The position numbers and the translations under genes are program-made. The notes below the pieces were generated by a model. The model made no database searches and had not been told where the DNA came from. It was given only the letters and a program-made list of their open reading frames with translations. From Gilliamella bombi (GTDB taxonomy: Bacteria > Pseudomonadota > Gammaproteobacteria > Enterobacterales > Orbaceae), in the NCBI RefSeq assembly GCF_900103255.1, contig NZ_FMWS01000012.1:1-64000 (forward strand): 64,000 bases of DNA, given 5' to 3'. This document shows, piece by piece, positions 30,185-40,375 of this stretch. Numbering within the stretch: position 1 is the stretch's first letter; the number at the start of each line of letters is the position of its first letter.

Positions 30185-32500
30185 GTGCTAGTGCAAAAAA
30201 TTTGTTCTTTGGATTTAATGGCTATCATGTTTTCATTAGGTTGTTTGCCATTACTCTTTTTGCCCCATTTATTGTCTGATCTATATTGGTGTTTACTTGC
30301 TTTTATCTTGTTTTTAATTGTGTTAACCGTTCCTGTTAATTTTCGTTGGTATTTATCTGTTTTTGTTGCATTTAGTTTAGGTTTTTTGTGGTCAACTGCT
30401 TATTCTAAGCAATATTTATCCAACATTTCTCCCTATATTGATAAAACGCTAGTTGTTCATGCCAAAGTAGTTAATATCAATACTCATCAGGCAGCAACGG
30501 TCAACGGACCTTATTACATGTCATTTTCTATTTTTTCCATTTCAGATGTTACGCTTGCAAATGATATTCCGATTTCTGTTTACTGGGATAGGTTAGATCC
30601 TCCTAAATCTGGGGAAATTTGGCAATTGACACTAAAAACAAAAGTTGTACATGGATACTTAAATGATGGAGGATTTGATAGCCAACGCTTTTCGATAGCA
30701 AATCGTAGCTTATTATCGGCTAAATTGGTTGATGCCAAGTTATTAAATGATAAATCTGACTTAAAACAATATATTACTGATTTGGCTATACCTTATATCG
30801 ATTTATTTATTTATAAAGGTATTTTGCTAGCCCTTGCTTTTGGTGATCGTTCTCAATTAGATGACGAGCATCGTATGGTAATGATGCAAACAGGTATTGC
30901 TCATTTAATGGCTATATCTGGTATGCATATTTTAGTTGTTTATGGACTTAGTTGCTTTTTGGCTAAAGCTATACTGTTTTTTATTCCAAAGCGTTTTATC
31001 TATTTTTTTGTACCAATTATAATAGGGTGGTTATGTGCATTTTTTTATGCATGGTTAACAGGTTTTAATCCGCCTACTTTGCGAGCTATTGTTGCTTTGT
31101 CAATTTGGATCTATTTTCGTTATAAAAAATATAAAATAAGTTCATGGCAAAAAATCAATCGGATCATTGCGTTGTTATTATTATTTGATCCATTGATGAT
31201 TTTATCTGAAAGTTTTTGGTTATCTTGCTATGCAGTAATAACTTTAATTTTTTTGCATGATTGGGCGCCGCTTTCCAAAGCAGTAAGGCATAAAAAACGT
31301 TGGTATATAATTAGGATATTGTATTTGCAGTGTGGGTTAACCTTATTGCTGCTTCCAATTCAGTTTTTTGTTTTTCAAGGTGTTAGTGGAGTTTCGATTT
31401 TAACAAATCTAATTGCAATTCCTGTTATTTCATTAGTTACATTTCCTACCATTTTATTGGCGTTAATATTTAGTATTTTTGATTGTTTTTCTATTGCCTT
31501 ATGGTTTTGGCTAATTGCTGATAAATCTCTAGAATGGCTATTTTTGAGTTTAAATTGGCTTAATCAATTATGGATTAACATCCCTTCAGATTTTTATTTA
31601 TTAGGTCTTTTAGGTTGGTTAACTTTAGTGATAATCCGTACAGGTGTTTGGCAACGCTTTAGCATTACTTTGCTCGTAATTTTGATGATACTGGTTACCC
31701 CTTTTTTTAAACAGCAACACTATCGTTGGCGGTTAGACATGTTAGATGTAGGTCATGGATTAGCTATCGTTATCCATGATGGTAAGTCTGCAATTTTGTA
31801 TGATACAGGAGCTAAGTGGGAAAAAAGTTCCGCTATGGAAAGGGTTATTATTCCTTTTCTACAATGGCATAATTTGAATGTACAAGGTATTATTATTAGT
31901 CATCAACATAATGATCATGTTGGCGGTTTGAAATTAATTCAACTTATTTATCCTGAGGCATGGTTAATGAGTTCGTCTTCTGACTTTAATAATGATTATC
32001 AATGCTTAGCAGGTAATAGTGTTATTTGGAATGATCTGACGTTTAATGTGCTGTGGCCTAATCAGCTGGTTAGCGATGCTCAAAATAAGGATTCCTGTGT
32101 GGTGCAAGTTACCGATGGACATTTTTCTGTATTGTTAACCGGAGATCTAGAACGTAATCAGGAATATCAATTAGTTACTAAATATCGAAATCAGCTAACG
32201 TCTACTATTTTACAAATCCCCCATCATGGTAGTAGTACATCGTCAAGTTATACATTTTTAAATCATGTTAAACCAGTAAAGTCTTTGGCGTCTACATCTC
32301 GTTATAATCCTTGGAAACTCCCCTCCAATAAGGTAATGGCAAAGTATAAAGATTTACAATTAGACTATTATGTTACTGCTAGAACAGGTCAAATAAGTCT
32401 TTTTTTTGATAAACAAACATGGAAGCTAAAAACTATGCGAGGTGAAATTAAACCTAGATGGTATCATGATTGGTTTGGTAGTTTACCAAATTATGAGTAA
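30185..32500 (+). CDS. comEC: ComEC/Rec2-family DNA-uptake channel protein
   Basis: The 771-aa protein has N-terminal TM helices and a soluble OB-like segment, then a polytopic competence domain (about 215-480, with LALAFGDRSQL and MAISGMHILVVYG). A C-terminal metallo-beta-lactamase domain carries SHQHNDHVGGL (residues ~572-582) and IPHHGSSTSSS. It should transport single-stranded DNA across the inner membrane during transformation. The start is uncertain (GTG at 30185, no good SD). In enterics the homologue ycaI precedes msbA-lpxK; here lpxK follows directly. Confidence 0.93.
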   Translation: MLVQKICSLDLMAIMFSLGCLPLLFLPHLLSDLYWCLLAFILFLIVLTVPVNFRWYLSVFVAFSLGFLWSTAYSKQYLSNISPYIDKTLVVHAKVVNINTHQAATVNGPYYMSFSIFSISDVTLANDIPISVYWDRLDPPKSGEIWQLTLKTKVVHGYLNDGGFDSQRFSIANRSLLSAKLVDAKLLNDKSDLKQYITDLAIPYIDLFIYKGILLALAFGDRSQLDDEHRMVMMQTGIAHLMAISGMHILVVYGLSCFLAKAILFFIPKRFIYFFVPIIIGWLCAFFYAWLTGFNPPTLRAIVALSIWIYFRYKKYKISSWQKINRIIALLLLFDPLMILSESFWLSCYAVITLIFLHDWAPLSKAVRHKKRWYIIRILYLQCGLTLLLLPIQFFVFQGVSGVSILTNLIAIPVISLVTFPTILLALIFSIFDCFSIALWFWLIADKSLEWLFLSLNWLNQLWINIPSDFYLLGLLGWLTLVIIRTGVWQRFSITLLVILMILVTPFFKQQHYRWRLDMLDVGHGLAIVIHDGKSAILYDTGAKWEKSSAMERVIIPFLQWHNLNVQGIIISHQHNDHVGGLKLIQLIYPEAWLMSSSSDFNNDYQCLAGNSVIWNDLTFNVLWPNQLVSDAQNKDSCVVQVTDGHFSVLLTGDLERNQEYQLVTKYRNQLTSTILQIPHHGSSTSSSYTFLNHVKPVKSLASTSRYNPWKLPSNKVMAKYKDLQLDYYVTARTGQISLFFDKQTWKLKTMRGEIKPRWYHDWFGSLPNYE

Positions 32501-32592
32501 AATAGGCTATCGTTTGCTATAGGCAACTATAATAATTGTTATATTGAGATATAAAACAATTTTACTAAATGTAATTGAGTGATGTTAAAGTT

Positions 32593-33606
32593 ATGATTGA
32601 AAAACTGTGGTATGGTAAAAATCGTTTATTTTGGTTATTCATACCATTTTCCTTATTATATGGTTTAATTGCTATTTTCCGTCGCTTTTTATATCAAGTT
32701 GGTATTTTAAAATCTTGGCGATCTCCTGTACCTGTTATTGTTATTGGTAACTTATCTGTTGGTGGTAACGGTAAAACGCCACTAGTTATTAGTTTAATTG
32801 AATCGTTAAAACAAAAAGGATTACAGGTTGGAGTCGTTTCACGAGGATATGGAGGCAAAGCTGATAACTATCCGCTTATTTTAGATAATACAACCACAAC
32901 CGAACAAGCAGGTGATGAACCTGTGCTTATTTATCAACGTACTAGTGTACCTATTGCTGTCTCACCTTATCGCTCTGAGGCTGTTCAAGCGTTATTAAAG
33001 CACTACCAATTAGATGTTATTTTGACTGATGATGGTTTACAACATTATGCTTTAGCGCGTGATATTGAAGTGGTGGTGATTGATGGAAAGCGCCTATTTG
33101 GTAATGGATGGTGGATGCCGGCAGGGCCAATGCGAGAGCGTGAAAGTCGGTTAAAATCGGTTGATCTTATTGTCATCAATGGTGATAGTGTAAATAATTT
33201 AGCGCAGCAGTATCCTAATAAAACCTTTACTATGCAATTAATGCCCCTGTATGCAGTGAATTTACTTACTCAAGAAAAAAGAGCGTTATCTTCGTTGTCA
33301 AATATATGTGCTATTGCTGGTATTAGTAATCCAAAACGTTTTTTTGATATGTTAAGTAAATTGCAAGCGGATGTGGTTGAAACCGTTTCCTTTGCCGATC
33401 ATCAAAAATTTACTTTACCGTTGTTAAACAATGTTGCACGTAATAAACAAACACTTTTAATGACTGAAAAAGATGCAGTTAAATGTAGACAATTTGCTCA
33501 ACAAAATTGGTGGTATCTGCCCATCGATGCGGTAATACCTGTGCAAGTTATTGATCAAATCTGTTTATTACTAGCTAAGACAAAATCCCAAGAGAAGAAA
33601 AAATGA
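32593..33606 (+). CDS. lpxK: Tetraacyldisaccharide 4'-kinase
   Basis: The ~337-aa protein opens MIEKLWYGKNRLFW, has one N-terminal TM helix and the P-loop-like GNLSVGGNGKTPLV near residues 52-65. SRGYGGKADNYPL and LTDDGLQHYALARD follow, typical of LpxK. It phosphorylates the 4' position of the lipid A precursor at the inner membrane. ATG 32593 agrees with family N-termini, so the TTG at 32575 is unlikely. It overlaps ycaR by 4 bp (ATGA). The flippase gene msbA, usually just upstream, is absent. Confidence 0.95.
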   Translation: MIEKLWYGKNRLFWLFIPFSLLYGLIAIFRRFLYQVGILKSWRSPVPVIVIGNLSVGGNGKTPLVISLIESLKQKGLQVGVVSRGYGGKADNYPLILDNTTTTEQAGDEPVLIYQRTSVPIAVSPYRSEAVQALLKHYQLDVILTDDGLQHYALARDIEVVVIDGKRLFGNGWWMPAGPMRERESRLKSVDLIVINGDSVNNLAQQYPNKTFTMQLMPLYAVNLLTQEKRALSSLSNICAIAGISNPKRFFDMLSKLQADVVETVSFADHQKFTLPLLNNVARNKQTLLMTEKDAVKCRQFAQQNWWYLPIDAVIPVQVIDQICLLLAKTKSQEKKK

Positions 33607-33788
33607 AAGATATCCTATTAAACGCACTTGCTTGTCCTAAATGCCATGGTCAATTGCAATATAATGCTACTAATCAGCAGTTAATTTGTCATACAGATAA
33701 TTTAGTTTATACAGTTAAAGATAATATTCCGGTGTTGTTAGAATGTGAAGCTAAACCACTTAACCAATCTGAATGTATTCAAGAATAA
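33603..33788 (+). CDS. ycaR: Trm112-like small protein YcaR
   Basis: The 61-aa protein has [13 protein letters not shown] (CxxC) and a later single Cys (LICHTDN), then [12 protein letters not shown], the Trm112/YcaR pattern. In E. coli ycaR lies between lpxK and kdsB with unknown role. It overlaps lpxK by ATGA, so the two are translationally coupled. Confidence 0.93.
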   Translation: MKDILLNALACPKCHGQLQYNATNQQLICHTDNLVYTVKDNIPVLLECEAKPLNQSECIQE

Positions 33789-33805
33789 ATAATAAGGTCT
33801 TAATT

Positions 33806-34570
33806 ATGAACTTTTCGGTTATTATTCCCGCTAGGTATGCTTCGAGCCGTTTACCTGGTAAGCCACTAGCGGATATTCATGGTAAACCAATGATTGTTCG
33901 TGTGATGGAGCAAGCAAAAAAATCATCAGCCAATCGAGTGATTATTGCCACAGATCATCAACAAGTTTATGAGGTAGTCAAGGAGTATGGTGGTGAAGTC
34001 ATTCTGACAAGTGATAAGCATAATTCAGGCACTGAAAGGTTAGCAGAGGTCATTAATGCCTATCAATTTGCTGATGATGAAATTATTGTGAATGTACAGG
34101 GCGATGAACCCTTAATTCCGCCTGTTATTATTCACCAAGTGGCAGAAAATTTAGTGCAATATAAAACAGGAATGGCAACGTTAGCAGTGCCAATTGATTC
34201 TGTTGAAGAAGCATTTAATACGGGTGCAGTTAAAGTTGTGACAGATAAAGATGGTTATGCGCTTTATTTTTCTCGTGCAACCATTCCTTGGGAACGCGAT
34301 CGTTTTGCGAAATCAGCTGAACAGTTAAAACCATCGAGTATCGGTGATTTTTATCTCCGCCATATTGGTATTTATGCTTACCGTGCTGGTTTTATTCGTC
34401 AATATATTAAATGGGCACCATCAACGCTTGAACAAATTGAAATGTTAGAGCAATTAAGAGTACTTTGGTACGGTGAAAAAATTCATGTCGCTGTGGCAAA
34501 ACAACCTCCTGCAATTGGTGTCGACACTTTCGAAGATTTAGAAAAAGTAAGAGCGTTATTTAAGGAGTAA
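33806..34570 (+). CDS. kdsB: CMP-KDO synthetase
   Basis: The product begins [20 protein letters not shown] and has [12 protein letters not shown] and [16 protein letters not shown], typical of 3-deoxy-manno-octulosonate cytidylyltransferase. It activates KDO for LPS inner-core synthesis. AAGG before ATG 33806 supports this start (~254 aa) over the upstream extension into ycaR. It belongs to the lpxK-ycaR-kdsB unit. Confidence 0.96.
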   Translation: MNFSVIIPARYASSRLPGKPLADIHGKPMIVRVMEQAKKSSANRVIIATDHQQVYEVVKEYGGEVILTSDKHNSGTERLAEVINAYQFADDEIIVNVQGDEPLIPPVIIHQVAENLVQYKTGMATLAVPIDSVEEAFNTGAVKVVTDKDGYALYFSRATIPWERDRFAKSAEQLKPSSIGDFYLRHIGIYAYRAGFIRQYIKWAPSTLEQIEMLEQLRVLWYGEKIHVAVAKQPPAIGVDTFEDLEKVRALFKE

Positions 34571-34573
34571 GCA

Positions 34574-35266
34574 ATGGCAAACTTTACTGGCTTTAGCCAA
34601 GCTGGACTTAATTTTTTACAAGACGCTTGGATTAAAAACAGCAAACAGTGGTTTGAAGAGCATCGTGCTATTTATGATAACGATTTAGTTAAACCGTTTA
34701 GGCTTTTGGTTGAACAATTAACACCAGAGATGCTCAAAATTGATGAGTGGTTTGAAACTCGTCCTGCTATTGGTAAAACGATTTCACGTATACATCGAGA
34801 TACTCGTTTTTCAAATGATAAATCACTTTATCGTAGCCGATTATGGTTGACATTTAAACGACCAAATAAAGATTGGAAAGAAGCGCCCGCTTACTTTTTT
34901 GAAATTAGCCCAAGCAGTTATCAATATGGGCTAGGCTATTATTGTTCATCAAAACAAACAATGGATATCTTTCGAGACGAAATTCTTAACGATACTAAGA
35001 AATTTTTAGCAATGATACGTTGCGTCAAAAAACCATTTGAGCTTGTTGGCGAAAGTTATAAACGCCCATTAATTAAAGAGCAGGACGAAAAAGTTGCAAC
35101 CTGGTATAACCGAAAAAATATTGCGGTTATGGTGACAAGTAATCATATTGAGGATGTGTTAAATAGCGATTTACCCGATAAACTAATTAAAGGTTTTAAA
35201 CAGTTAGTTCCACTTTATGATTATTTAATGCGGGTAGAAATGATTAAAAATATACCGACTCTTTAG
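34574..35266 (+). CDS. DUF2461 (TIGR02453) family protein
   Basis: The 230-aa protein shows FTGFSQAGLNFLQDAWIKNS, ETRPAIGKTISRIHRDTRFS and DKSLYRSRLWLTF, then YYFEIS-type strands, the pattern of the DUF2461 family. No catalytic function is established. It starts 3 bp after the kdsB stop and probably shares its transcript. A hairpin CCGACTC/GAGTCGG overlaps the stop. Confidence 0.85.
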   Translation: MANFTGFSQAGLNFLQDAWIKNSKQWFEEHRAIYDNDLVKPFRLLVEQLTPEMLKIDEWFETRPAIGKTISRIHRDTRFSNDKSLYRSRLWLTFKRPNKDWKEAPAYFFEISPSSYQYGLGYYCSSKQTMDIFRDEILNDTKKFLAMIRCVKKPFELVGESYKRPLIKEQDEKVATWYNRKNIAVMVTSNHIEDVLNSDLPDKLIKGFKQLVPLYDYLMRVEMIKNIPTL

Positions 35267-35284
35267 CTTTGTTGAGTCGGTGTT
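35255..35284 (+). terminator. Terminator overlapping the DUF2461 gene end
   Basis: CCGACTC (35255-35261) pairs with GAGTCGG (35274-35280), followed by TGTTT. It lies between convergent genes. Confidence 0.6.
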
Positions 35285-35289
35285 TAATA

Positions 35290-35952
35290 TTAAATATTAG
35301 GAAAATTCAATATAATTTCTTTAATACCATTAATTATGAATTGAGTTCCAACACAAACTAATAAAAAGCCCATAATTCTTGAAGTGGCTTCAATGCCACT
35401 TTTCCCCATAAAACGCATTATGCTACCTGCACTGCGCATGCAAAACCAAAGGATAATACATAACAATAAAGGCACTAAAATCGAAGCAGTATAAACAACC
35501 CAAGTTGAAACGTCATAACCTCCACTTTTTACTGTTGATGACATGCTTATTATCATTGCTATAGTTCCGGGTCCTGCTGTACTTGGCATGGCGAGAGGAA
35601 CAAAAGCGATATTATTTGAGATCTCTTTCTTTTTTGCATCTGCTTCAAGAGTTTTGTGTGATGGTTGTTGTGGAAATAACATTCTAAAACCAATAACGCC
35701 AACAATCATGCCACCAGCAATACGTAATCCGGGAATCGATATGCCAAATGTGCTCATCACTAGTTGCCCACAATAAAACGATACAACCATAATTATAAAC
35801 ACATAAATACAGGTCAATTTTGATTGGTAATTCCGCTCTTCATTGGTCATATCGCCCGATAGACCTAATAACAGTACCACAGTGGTTAAAGGATTCGTTA
35901 AAGGAATAAATAAAATTAAACCAAAGCCGACAGTTTGTATAAGTTCCAACAT
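35290..35952 (-). CDS. MarC/YhgN-family inner-membrane protein
   Basis: The 220-aa protein has six TM segments. [18 protein letters not shown] at the N-terminus and [21 protein letters not shown] in the middle are typical of the MarC family (MarC, YchE, YhgN). Despite the name, no drug-resistance role is established. It is a single gene facing the kdsB unit. Confidence 0.88.
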   Translation of the reverse strand: MLELIQTVGFGLILFIPLTNPLTTVVLLLGLSGDMTNEERNYQSKLTCIYVFIIMVVSFYCGQLVMSTFGISIPGLRIAGGMIVGVIGFRMLFPQQPSHKTLEADAKKKEISNNIAFVPLAMPSTAGPGTIAMIISMSSTVKSGGYDVSTWVVYTASILVPLLLCIILWFCMRSAGSIMRFMGKSGIEATSRIMGFLLVCVGTQFIINGIKEIILNFPNI

Positions 35953-36009
35953 AGATTTATTTTAAATCCAACAAAATTTGCAGCTAAGTATAATTGAAAT
36001 AGACAGAAA

Positions 36010-36159
36010 ATGATATATGGAGGTAGTTGTAATTCGGTATCGGATTTTATTACCATGTTTGAAAAAATTGTAGGCACTACACTGATAATTATAGGTCTAA
36101 TATTAGTAGAAATAATGTCAAGCGTGAATGATTTTTATGCATTAGTAGATAAAATGTAA
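36010..36159 (+). CDS. Possible small single-TM protein
   Basis: From ATG 36010 (or 36055) the frame encodes up to 49 residues, with a hydrophobic stretch IVGTTLIIIGLILVEIM and a charged tail, ending at 36159. There is no clear SD, so the call is weak. It sits alone between the marC-family gene and ssb. Confidence 0.25.
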   Translation: MIYGGSCNSVSDFITMFEKIVGTTLIIIGLILVEIMSSVNDFYALVDKM

Positions 36160-36175
36160 TATCAAATTAAGGTTT

Positions 36176-36201
36176 GAAAGGAGTAATATTCGACTCCTTT
36201 C
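36176..36201. terminator. Hairpin after ssb
   Basis: GAAAGGAGT and ACTCCTTTC form a 9-bp stem with an 8-nt loop. It lies downstream of ssb on the minus strand. Confidence 0.55.
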
Positions 36202-36227
36202 ATTAAATCAAATTGAACTTTTAATAC

Positions 36228-36746
36228 TTAAAATGGAATATCGTCATCAAAATCCATTGGTGGCTCTGGTGTTGCTGCTGGTTGCGCTGGTGTATTTTGC
36301 GTTAGAGGACGAGAAGGAGCCACTGGTGCAGATGAAGAATTATTAGCACTTTGTCCCCAATTTTGTGAACCATCGCCCATGTTTTCACCACCATTGCGTG
36401 TTGCTAAAATTTGTAAAGTACCACCAATTGGGTTGACTACAACTTCAGTTGTGTAACGATCTTGTCCTGACTGATCTTGCCATTTTCGAGTTTGTAATTG
36501 CCCTTCAATATAAATTTGGGAACCTTTTTTTAAGTATTCGCCAGCAATTTCAGCTAATTTACCGAATATAACAACGCGATGCCATTCAGTACGTTCACGG
36601 TATTCATTTGTTTGTTTATCTTTCCATGATTCTGATGTTGCAATGCTAATATTAGCAACTGCATTACCATTAGACATATAACGAACTTCGGGATCTTGAC
36701 CTAAATTACCAACTAAAATGACTTTATTTATTCCTCTATTGGCCAT
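36228..36746 (-). CDS. ssb: Single-stranded DNA-binding protein
   Basis: The 172-aa protein has the OB-fold N-terminus [37 protein letters not shown] and [19 protein letters not shown] Pro/Ala/Asn-rich linker and the acidic tip MDFDDDIPF, which docks repair partners, complete it. The start has an SD (AGGAG) and the length is normal. It coats ssDNA in replication and recombination. uvrA, the usual divergent neighbour, is replaced here by corA. Confidence 0.97.
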   Translation of the reverse strand: MANRGINKVILVGNLGQDPEVRYMSNGNAVANISIATSESWKDKQTNEYRERTEWHRVVIFGKLAEIAGEYLKKGSQIYIEGQLQTRKWQDQSGQDRYTTEVVVNPIGGTLQILATRNGGENMGDGSQNWGQSANNSSSAPVAPSRPLTQNTPAQPAATPEPPMDFDDDIPF

Positions 36747-36963
36747 TATTAACTCCTAAACATGACATAAGTATTTTAAGCTGCATATTGTAACATGAGA
36801 CTGTAGTAATATCAGCGAATTTAATTTAATAATGGAATTTTTCTCCCATTTTATAAAGATATAGAAAGATTGGTTTAAACATAGGAATTTGCTGCCATAG
36901 CGAGTATAATGCCAAGCATTTGTTAATGTGATGTTCTAAAAGATTTTTCCTATAGGAGGCCTT

Positions 36964-37905
36964 ATGATTAATGCGTTTGGATTAAAAAACAAACAATTAG
37001 TAAAAATTAATGAAGGCGATATAAATAATGCAACTTGGATTGATTTAATTGAGCCAGAAGAAGCTGATCGAGATTTTGTTTTAACACATTTAGGACAAAA
37101 CTTAGCAACTAGTATTGAACTTGACGATATTGAAGCGTCAGCTCGTTTTTTTGAAGATAACGAAGGTTTACACGTCCACTCTTTCTTTTTTTATGAAGAT
37201 GCAGAAGATCGTGCAGGCAACTCAACAGTAGCTTTTACAGTGCATAATGGTCGTTTGTTTACACTACGTGAGCGAGATTTACCAGCATTTCGTTTGTATC
37301 GCATGCGATCGCGCTACCAAGGAATGAACGATGGAAATCCTTATGAAGTATTACTTGATTTATTTGAAGTTAAAGTTGAGCAGTTAGCAGATCAAATTGA
37401 AAATATCTACAGTGAACTCGAAGAATTAAGTTTAATTATTATGGATCGTTCAGCTCAAGAGCATTACGATGAAGCTATTACCTCGTTGGCTGAACTTGAA
37501 GATACCGCGTGGAAAGTTCGTCTTTGTTTGATGGATAGCCAACGTGCAGTTAATTATTTAGTTCGCCGAGCAAAGATGCCAGTAGATCAACTAGAACAAG
37601 CTCGTGAAGTTATTCGCGATATTGAATCGCTTGTTCCACATAATGAGTCATTATTCCAAAAAGTAAACTTTTTAATGCAAGCTGCAACTAGTTTTATCAA
37701 TATTGAACAGAGCCGAATTATCAAAATTTTCTCGGTTGTATCTGTTGTGTTTTTACCCCCAACGGTAGTTGCTTCAGCTTATGGTATGAATTTTGAATTT
37801 ATGCCAGAATTAAAATGGGAATATGGTTATCCTTTTTCATTACTATTAATGTTGCTAGCAGGTGTTGCTCCTTATATTTATTTTAAACTTAAAAAGTGGT
37901 TGTAG
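36964..37905 (+). CDS. corA: Magnesium/cobalt transporter CorA
   Basis: The 313-aa protein has a long acidic cytoplasmic domain and two C-terminal TM helices. The signature YGMN is followed by [15 protein letters not shown], and the N-terminal half carries the [19 protein letters not shown] helix. CorA forms a pentameric Mg2+ channel. A near-consensus SD (AGGAGG, 36955-36960) precedes ATG 36964. Family length is normal (316 in E. coli). Confidence 0.96.
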   Translation: MINAFGLKNKQLVKINEGDINNATWIDLIEPEEADRDFVLTHLGQNLATSIELDDIEASARFFEDNEGLHVHSFFFYEDAEDRAGNSTVAFTVHNGRLFTLRERDLPAFRLYRMRSRYQGMNDGNPYEVLLDLFEVKVEQLADQIENIYSELEELSLIIMDRSAQEHYDEAITSLAELEDTAWKVRLCLMDSQRAVNYLVRRAKMPVDQLEQAREVIRDIESLVPHNESLFQKVNFLMQAATSFINIEQSRIIKIFSVVSVVFLPPTVVASAYGMNFEFMPELKWEYGYPFSLLLMLLAGVAPYIYFKLKKWL

Positions 37906-38092
37906 ATTTATTGATTTAAATTGAGTTTTTATTCGATAGTTTTTTAATATATTAGATGAAATTCTTATCGTACTAACTGCTTAGGATAATTTAATATAAA
38001 TAATTATTAATATCAGCAATATACTTTCATCGAGTGATGGGTAAAACTTAATATTTTAACTGAAAGAATTAATTTATTATAAAGGAAGTAAC

Positions 38093-39055
38093 ATGAATCA
38101 ATATGCACTTGTCACCGATATCGGTGGAACTAATGCTCGATTTGCGCTTTATAATTTGGCTACAAATGAGCTATCAGCAATAACTAAAGTTCTTATTGCA
38201 AAGGATGATGTATTGCTAAAATTAATTAAGAATTACTTACAAGCCCAATCGGTTACCGTTAAAATGGCTTGTATTGCAATTGCCTGTCCGATTAATGACG
38301 AAGATATAATTAGTATGACAAACAATGATTTGTCGTTTTCACGATCTGAATTAGTTAAGGAACTTAATCTTGAAAAACTAGAAGTAATCAATGATTTTAC
38401 AGCAGTATCAACTTCAATTCCTAAATTATCTAAACAAGATCTTGTTCAGATTGGTGGTGATGAACCTGATTTAGATTATCCAATTGCAATTTATGGTGCA
38501 GGTACAGGACTTGGAGTGTCACATTTAATTAAAGTAAATGGACGTTGGATTAGTTTGTCAGGAGAAGGGGGGCATACAGAGCTTCCAATGATAAGTGATG
38601 ATGAAGACCGTATTTTAGTGCAACTTCGCAAAAAATTTGGGCGTGTTTCTACCGAGCGGTTTTTATCAGGCAATGGTATTGTTAATATTTATCAAGCGTT
38701 GTTACAAATTAATAATCAACCAGTAATAGAGATTACACCCGACATTATTGTTGAGAAAGCGCTATCTAAAAGTTGTCCACTTTGCTTGCAAACTTTAACC
38801 TATTTTTGTACTTTTATGGGGCGTTTTGGTGGTAATTTGGCATTAACACTTAATACACAAGGTGGCGTTTATATTGCTGGGGGTATTGTGCCACGCTTTA
38901 TCGAATTTTTTAAAACATCTCCATTTAGAGATGCTTTTGAACATAAAGGTCGTATGTCCTATTTAGTCAAAAAAATTCCTGTTTATGTAATAACACATGA
39001 AGATCCAGGCTTGTTTGGTGCAGGTGTTTATTTACAAAATTGTCTTAATAAATAG
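38093..39055 (+). CDS. glk: Glucokinase
   Basis: The 320-aa protein has LVTDIGGTNARFALYNL (phosphate-1 motif), EVINDFTAVSTSIP, YGAGTGLGVSHL (GTGLG loop) and GEGGHTELP, diagnostic of the bacterial Glk family (321 aa in E. coli). It phosphorylates glucose to glucose-6-phosphate. The SD AAGGAAG lies just before the ATG. It stands in front of ycgL-ycgN with a short gap. Confidence 0.96.
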   Translation: MNQYALVTDIGGTNARFALYNLATNELSAITKVLIAKDDVLLKLIKNYLQAQSVTVKMACIAIACPINDEDIISMTNNDLSFSRSELVKELNLEKLEVINDFTAVSTSIPKLSKQDLVQIGGDEPDLDYPIAIYGAGTGLGVSHLIKVNGRWISLSGEGGHTELPMISDDEDRILVQLRKKFGRVSTERFLSGNGIVNIYQALLQINNQPVIEITPDIIVEKALSKSCPLCLQTLTYFCTFMGRFGGNLALTLNTQGGVYIAGGIVPRFIEFFKTSPFRDAFEHKGRMSYLVKKIPVYVITHEDPGLFGAGVYLQNCLNK

Positions 39056-39080
39056 TATTAATGAGTAAAGGTTTTATTTT

Positions 39081-39329
39081 ATGATGTGGTGTTATATTTA
39101 CCGAAGTACCAAAAAAGAGAACTGCTATCTATATATGGAACATGAAAATGATTTTTCAACGATTCCTGAAAAAGTAATGTCTATTTTTGGTTCACCTGTT
39201 TTTGTCATGAAAGTATTACTTGACGGTAAACGAAAATTTGTAGTTGGTACCGCCACTGAAATAGAAGAAAAGATTAAAACTGATGGATTTTTCTTACAAA
39301 TGCTAAAAGAAGATGATTTCAAAGTATGA
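39081..39329 (+). CDS. ycgL: YcgL domain protein
   Basis: The 82-aa protein begins [20 protein letters not shown] and contains [19 protein letters not shown] and DGFFLQM, matching the YcgL domain, a small alpha/beta fold of unknown role. It overlaps ycgN by 4 bp. The ATG at 39084 is an alternative start. Confidence 0.9.
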   Translation: MMWCYIYRSTKKENCYLYMEHENDFSTIPEKVMSIFGSPVFVMKVLLDGKRKFVVGTATEIEEKIKTDGFFLQMLKEDDFKV

Positions 39330-39748
39330 TTGAGCCATTTTGGGAATATAAGACATTAGCTCAGATGAGTGATGAAGAATGGGAACAGCTCTGTGATGGT
39401 TGTGGTCAATGTTGCTTAAATAAATTGATGGACGAAGATACAGACGAGATCTTATATACTAATGTTGCTTGTAATTTGCTTGATTCTAATACTTGTCAAT
39501 GTAAACACTATTATAATCGCTTTGATTACGAACCTGATTGTATCAAGTTGACTCGTGATAACCTCCTTACCATTGAATGGTTACCTTTAACCTGTACCTA
39601 TCGTTATTTTTCTGAAACAGGACAATTGCCTCATTGGCATCCGCTTATTACGGGTAATAAAAAGCTTATGCATAAGCTGAAGATATCGGTTAAAAATCGG
39701 ATTGTTTATGAAAAAGATGTGATTTGTTGGGAAGACCATATTATTTAA
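39326..39748 (+). CDS. ycgN: YcgN family cysteine-cluster protein
   Basis: The 140-aa protein has [18 protein letters not shown] (a CxxCGxCC cluster), [19 protein letters not shown] and WLPLTCTYR, the UPF0260/YcgN pattern (YkgJ-type zinc or iron cluster). The role is unknown. It is translationally coupled to ycgL through ATGA. A strong hairpin follows. Confidence 0.93.
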   Translation: MIEPFWEYKTLAQMSDEEWEQLCDGCGQCCLNKLMDEDTDEILYTNVACNLLDSNTCQCKHYYNRFDYEPDCIKLTRDNLLTIEWLPLTCTYRYFSETGQLPHWHPLITGNKKLMHKLKISVKNRIVYEKDVICWEDHII

Positions 39749-39751
39749 AAT

Positions 39752-39774
39752 AGGGAGCTACAGCTCCCTTTTGA
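39752..39774. terminator. Bidirectional terminator between ycgN and yggT
   Basis: AGGGAGCT and AGCTCCCT form an 8-bp stem, with T-runs on both strands (AAAAT before, TTTTGATTTT after). Confidence 0.85.
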
Positions 39775-39781
39775 TTTTAAT

Positions 39782-40339
39782 TTAAAGCACAATCCATAAA
39801 TATCCAAATACATCAACAGCGAGCATATTTAAAAACATTAAAATAAATACAAAAATCATAAATGAGATATCAATCATTCCAAGCGGTGGCACAATACGGC
39901 GAATTGGTGCTATAAGTGGTTCAGTTAACTGAGCAAGTAATTCATCCGCGTTTGATTGTCCACGGCTAACCCAACTTAGAATTGCTCGAAATAGTAATAA
40001 CCAGAATAATAAATGCCCAAATGCATGAGCTATGACAGCAATAGCATAAAGTAGGTATTTACTAGTCCAAATTGATTCATTAATCATTCCATAGTAGGAA
40101 ATAAAAATAATTTTAATGACGGCAACAAAATATAAAAGAACCCATGTAGCGGTATCTATTTGTTTAATAGAAGGAATGACTTTGCGTAGTGGACCGATAA
40201 CAGGTTGAGTTATTCGTACGATAAATTGGGTAAATGGGTTATAGAAATTTACACGCACACGCTGCATCCATAAACGCAAAATTAAAACATAGAGACATAC
40301 CGTTAAGATGGTATTACCTAGAAAATAAAGCGATGTCAT
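39782..40339 (-). CDS. yggT: YggT family inner-membrane protein
   Basis: The 185-aa protein carries two YggT repeats, each with TM helices and an amphipathic (I/V)RxxP motif: PVIGPLRKVIPSIKQID and PLIAPIRRIVPPLGMID. Family members have been tied to osmotic tolerance and membrane or division organisation. AAGGAG precedes the ATG. It is transcribed with yggS upstream. Confidence 0.92.
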   Translation of the reverse strand: MTSLYFLGNTILTVCLYVLILRLWMQRVRVNFYNPFTQFIVRITQPVIGPLRKVIPSIKQIDTATWVLLYFVAVIKIIFISYYGMINESIWTSKYLLYAIAVIAHAFGHLLFWLLLFRAILSWVSRGQSNADELLAQLTEPLIAPIRRIVPPLGMIDISFMIFVFILMFLNMLAVDVFGYLWIVL

Positions 40340-40375
40340 TTAAGACTCCTTAAAATAAACTATTCGGGCAATATA

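Noticed and set aside
33773..33805. Longer kdsB start overlapping ycaR
   Set aside because: The extra residues are not KdsB-like, and the ATG at 33806 has an SD and matches family N-termini.
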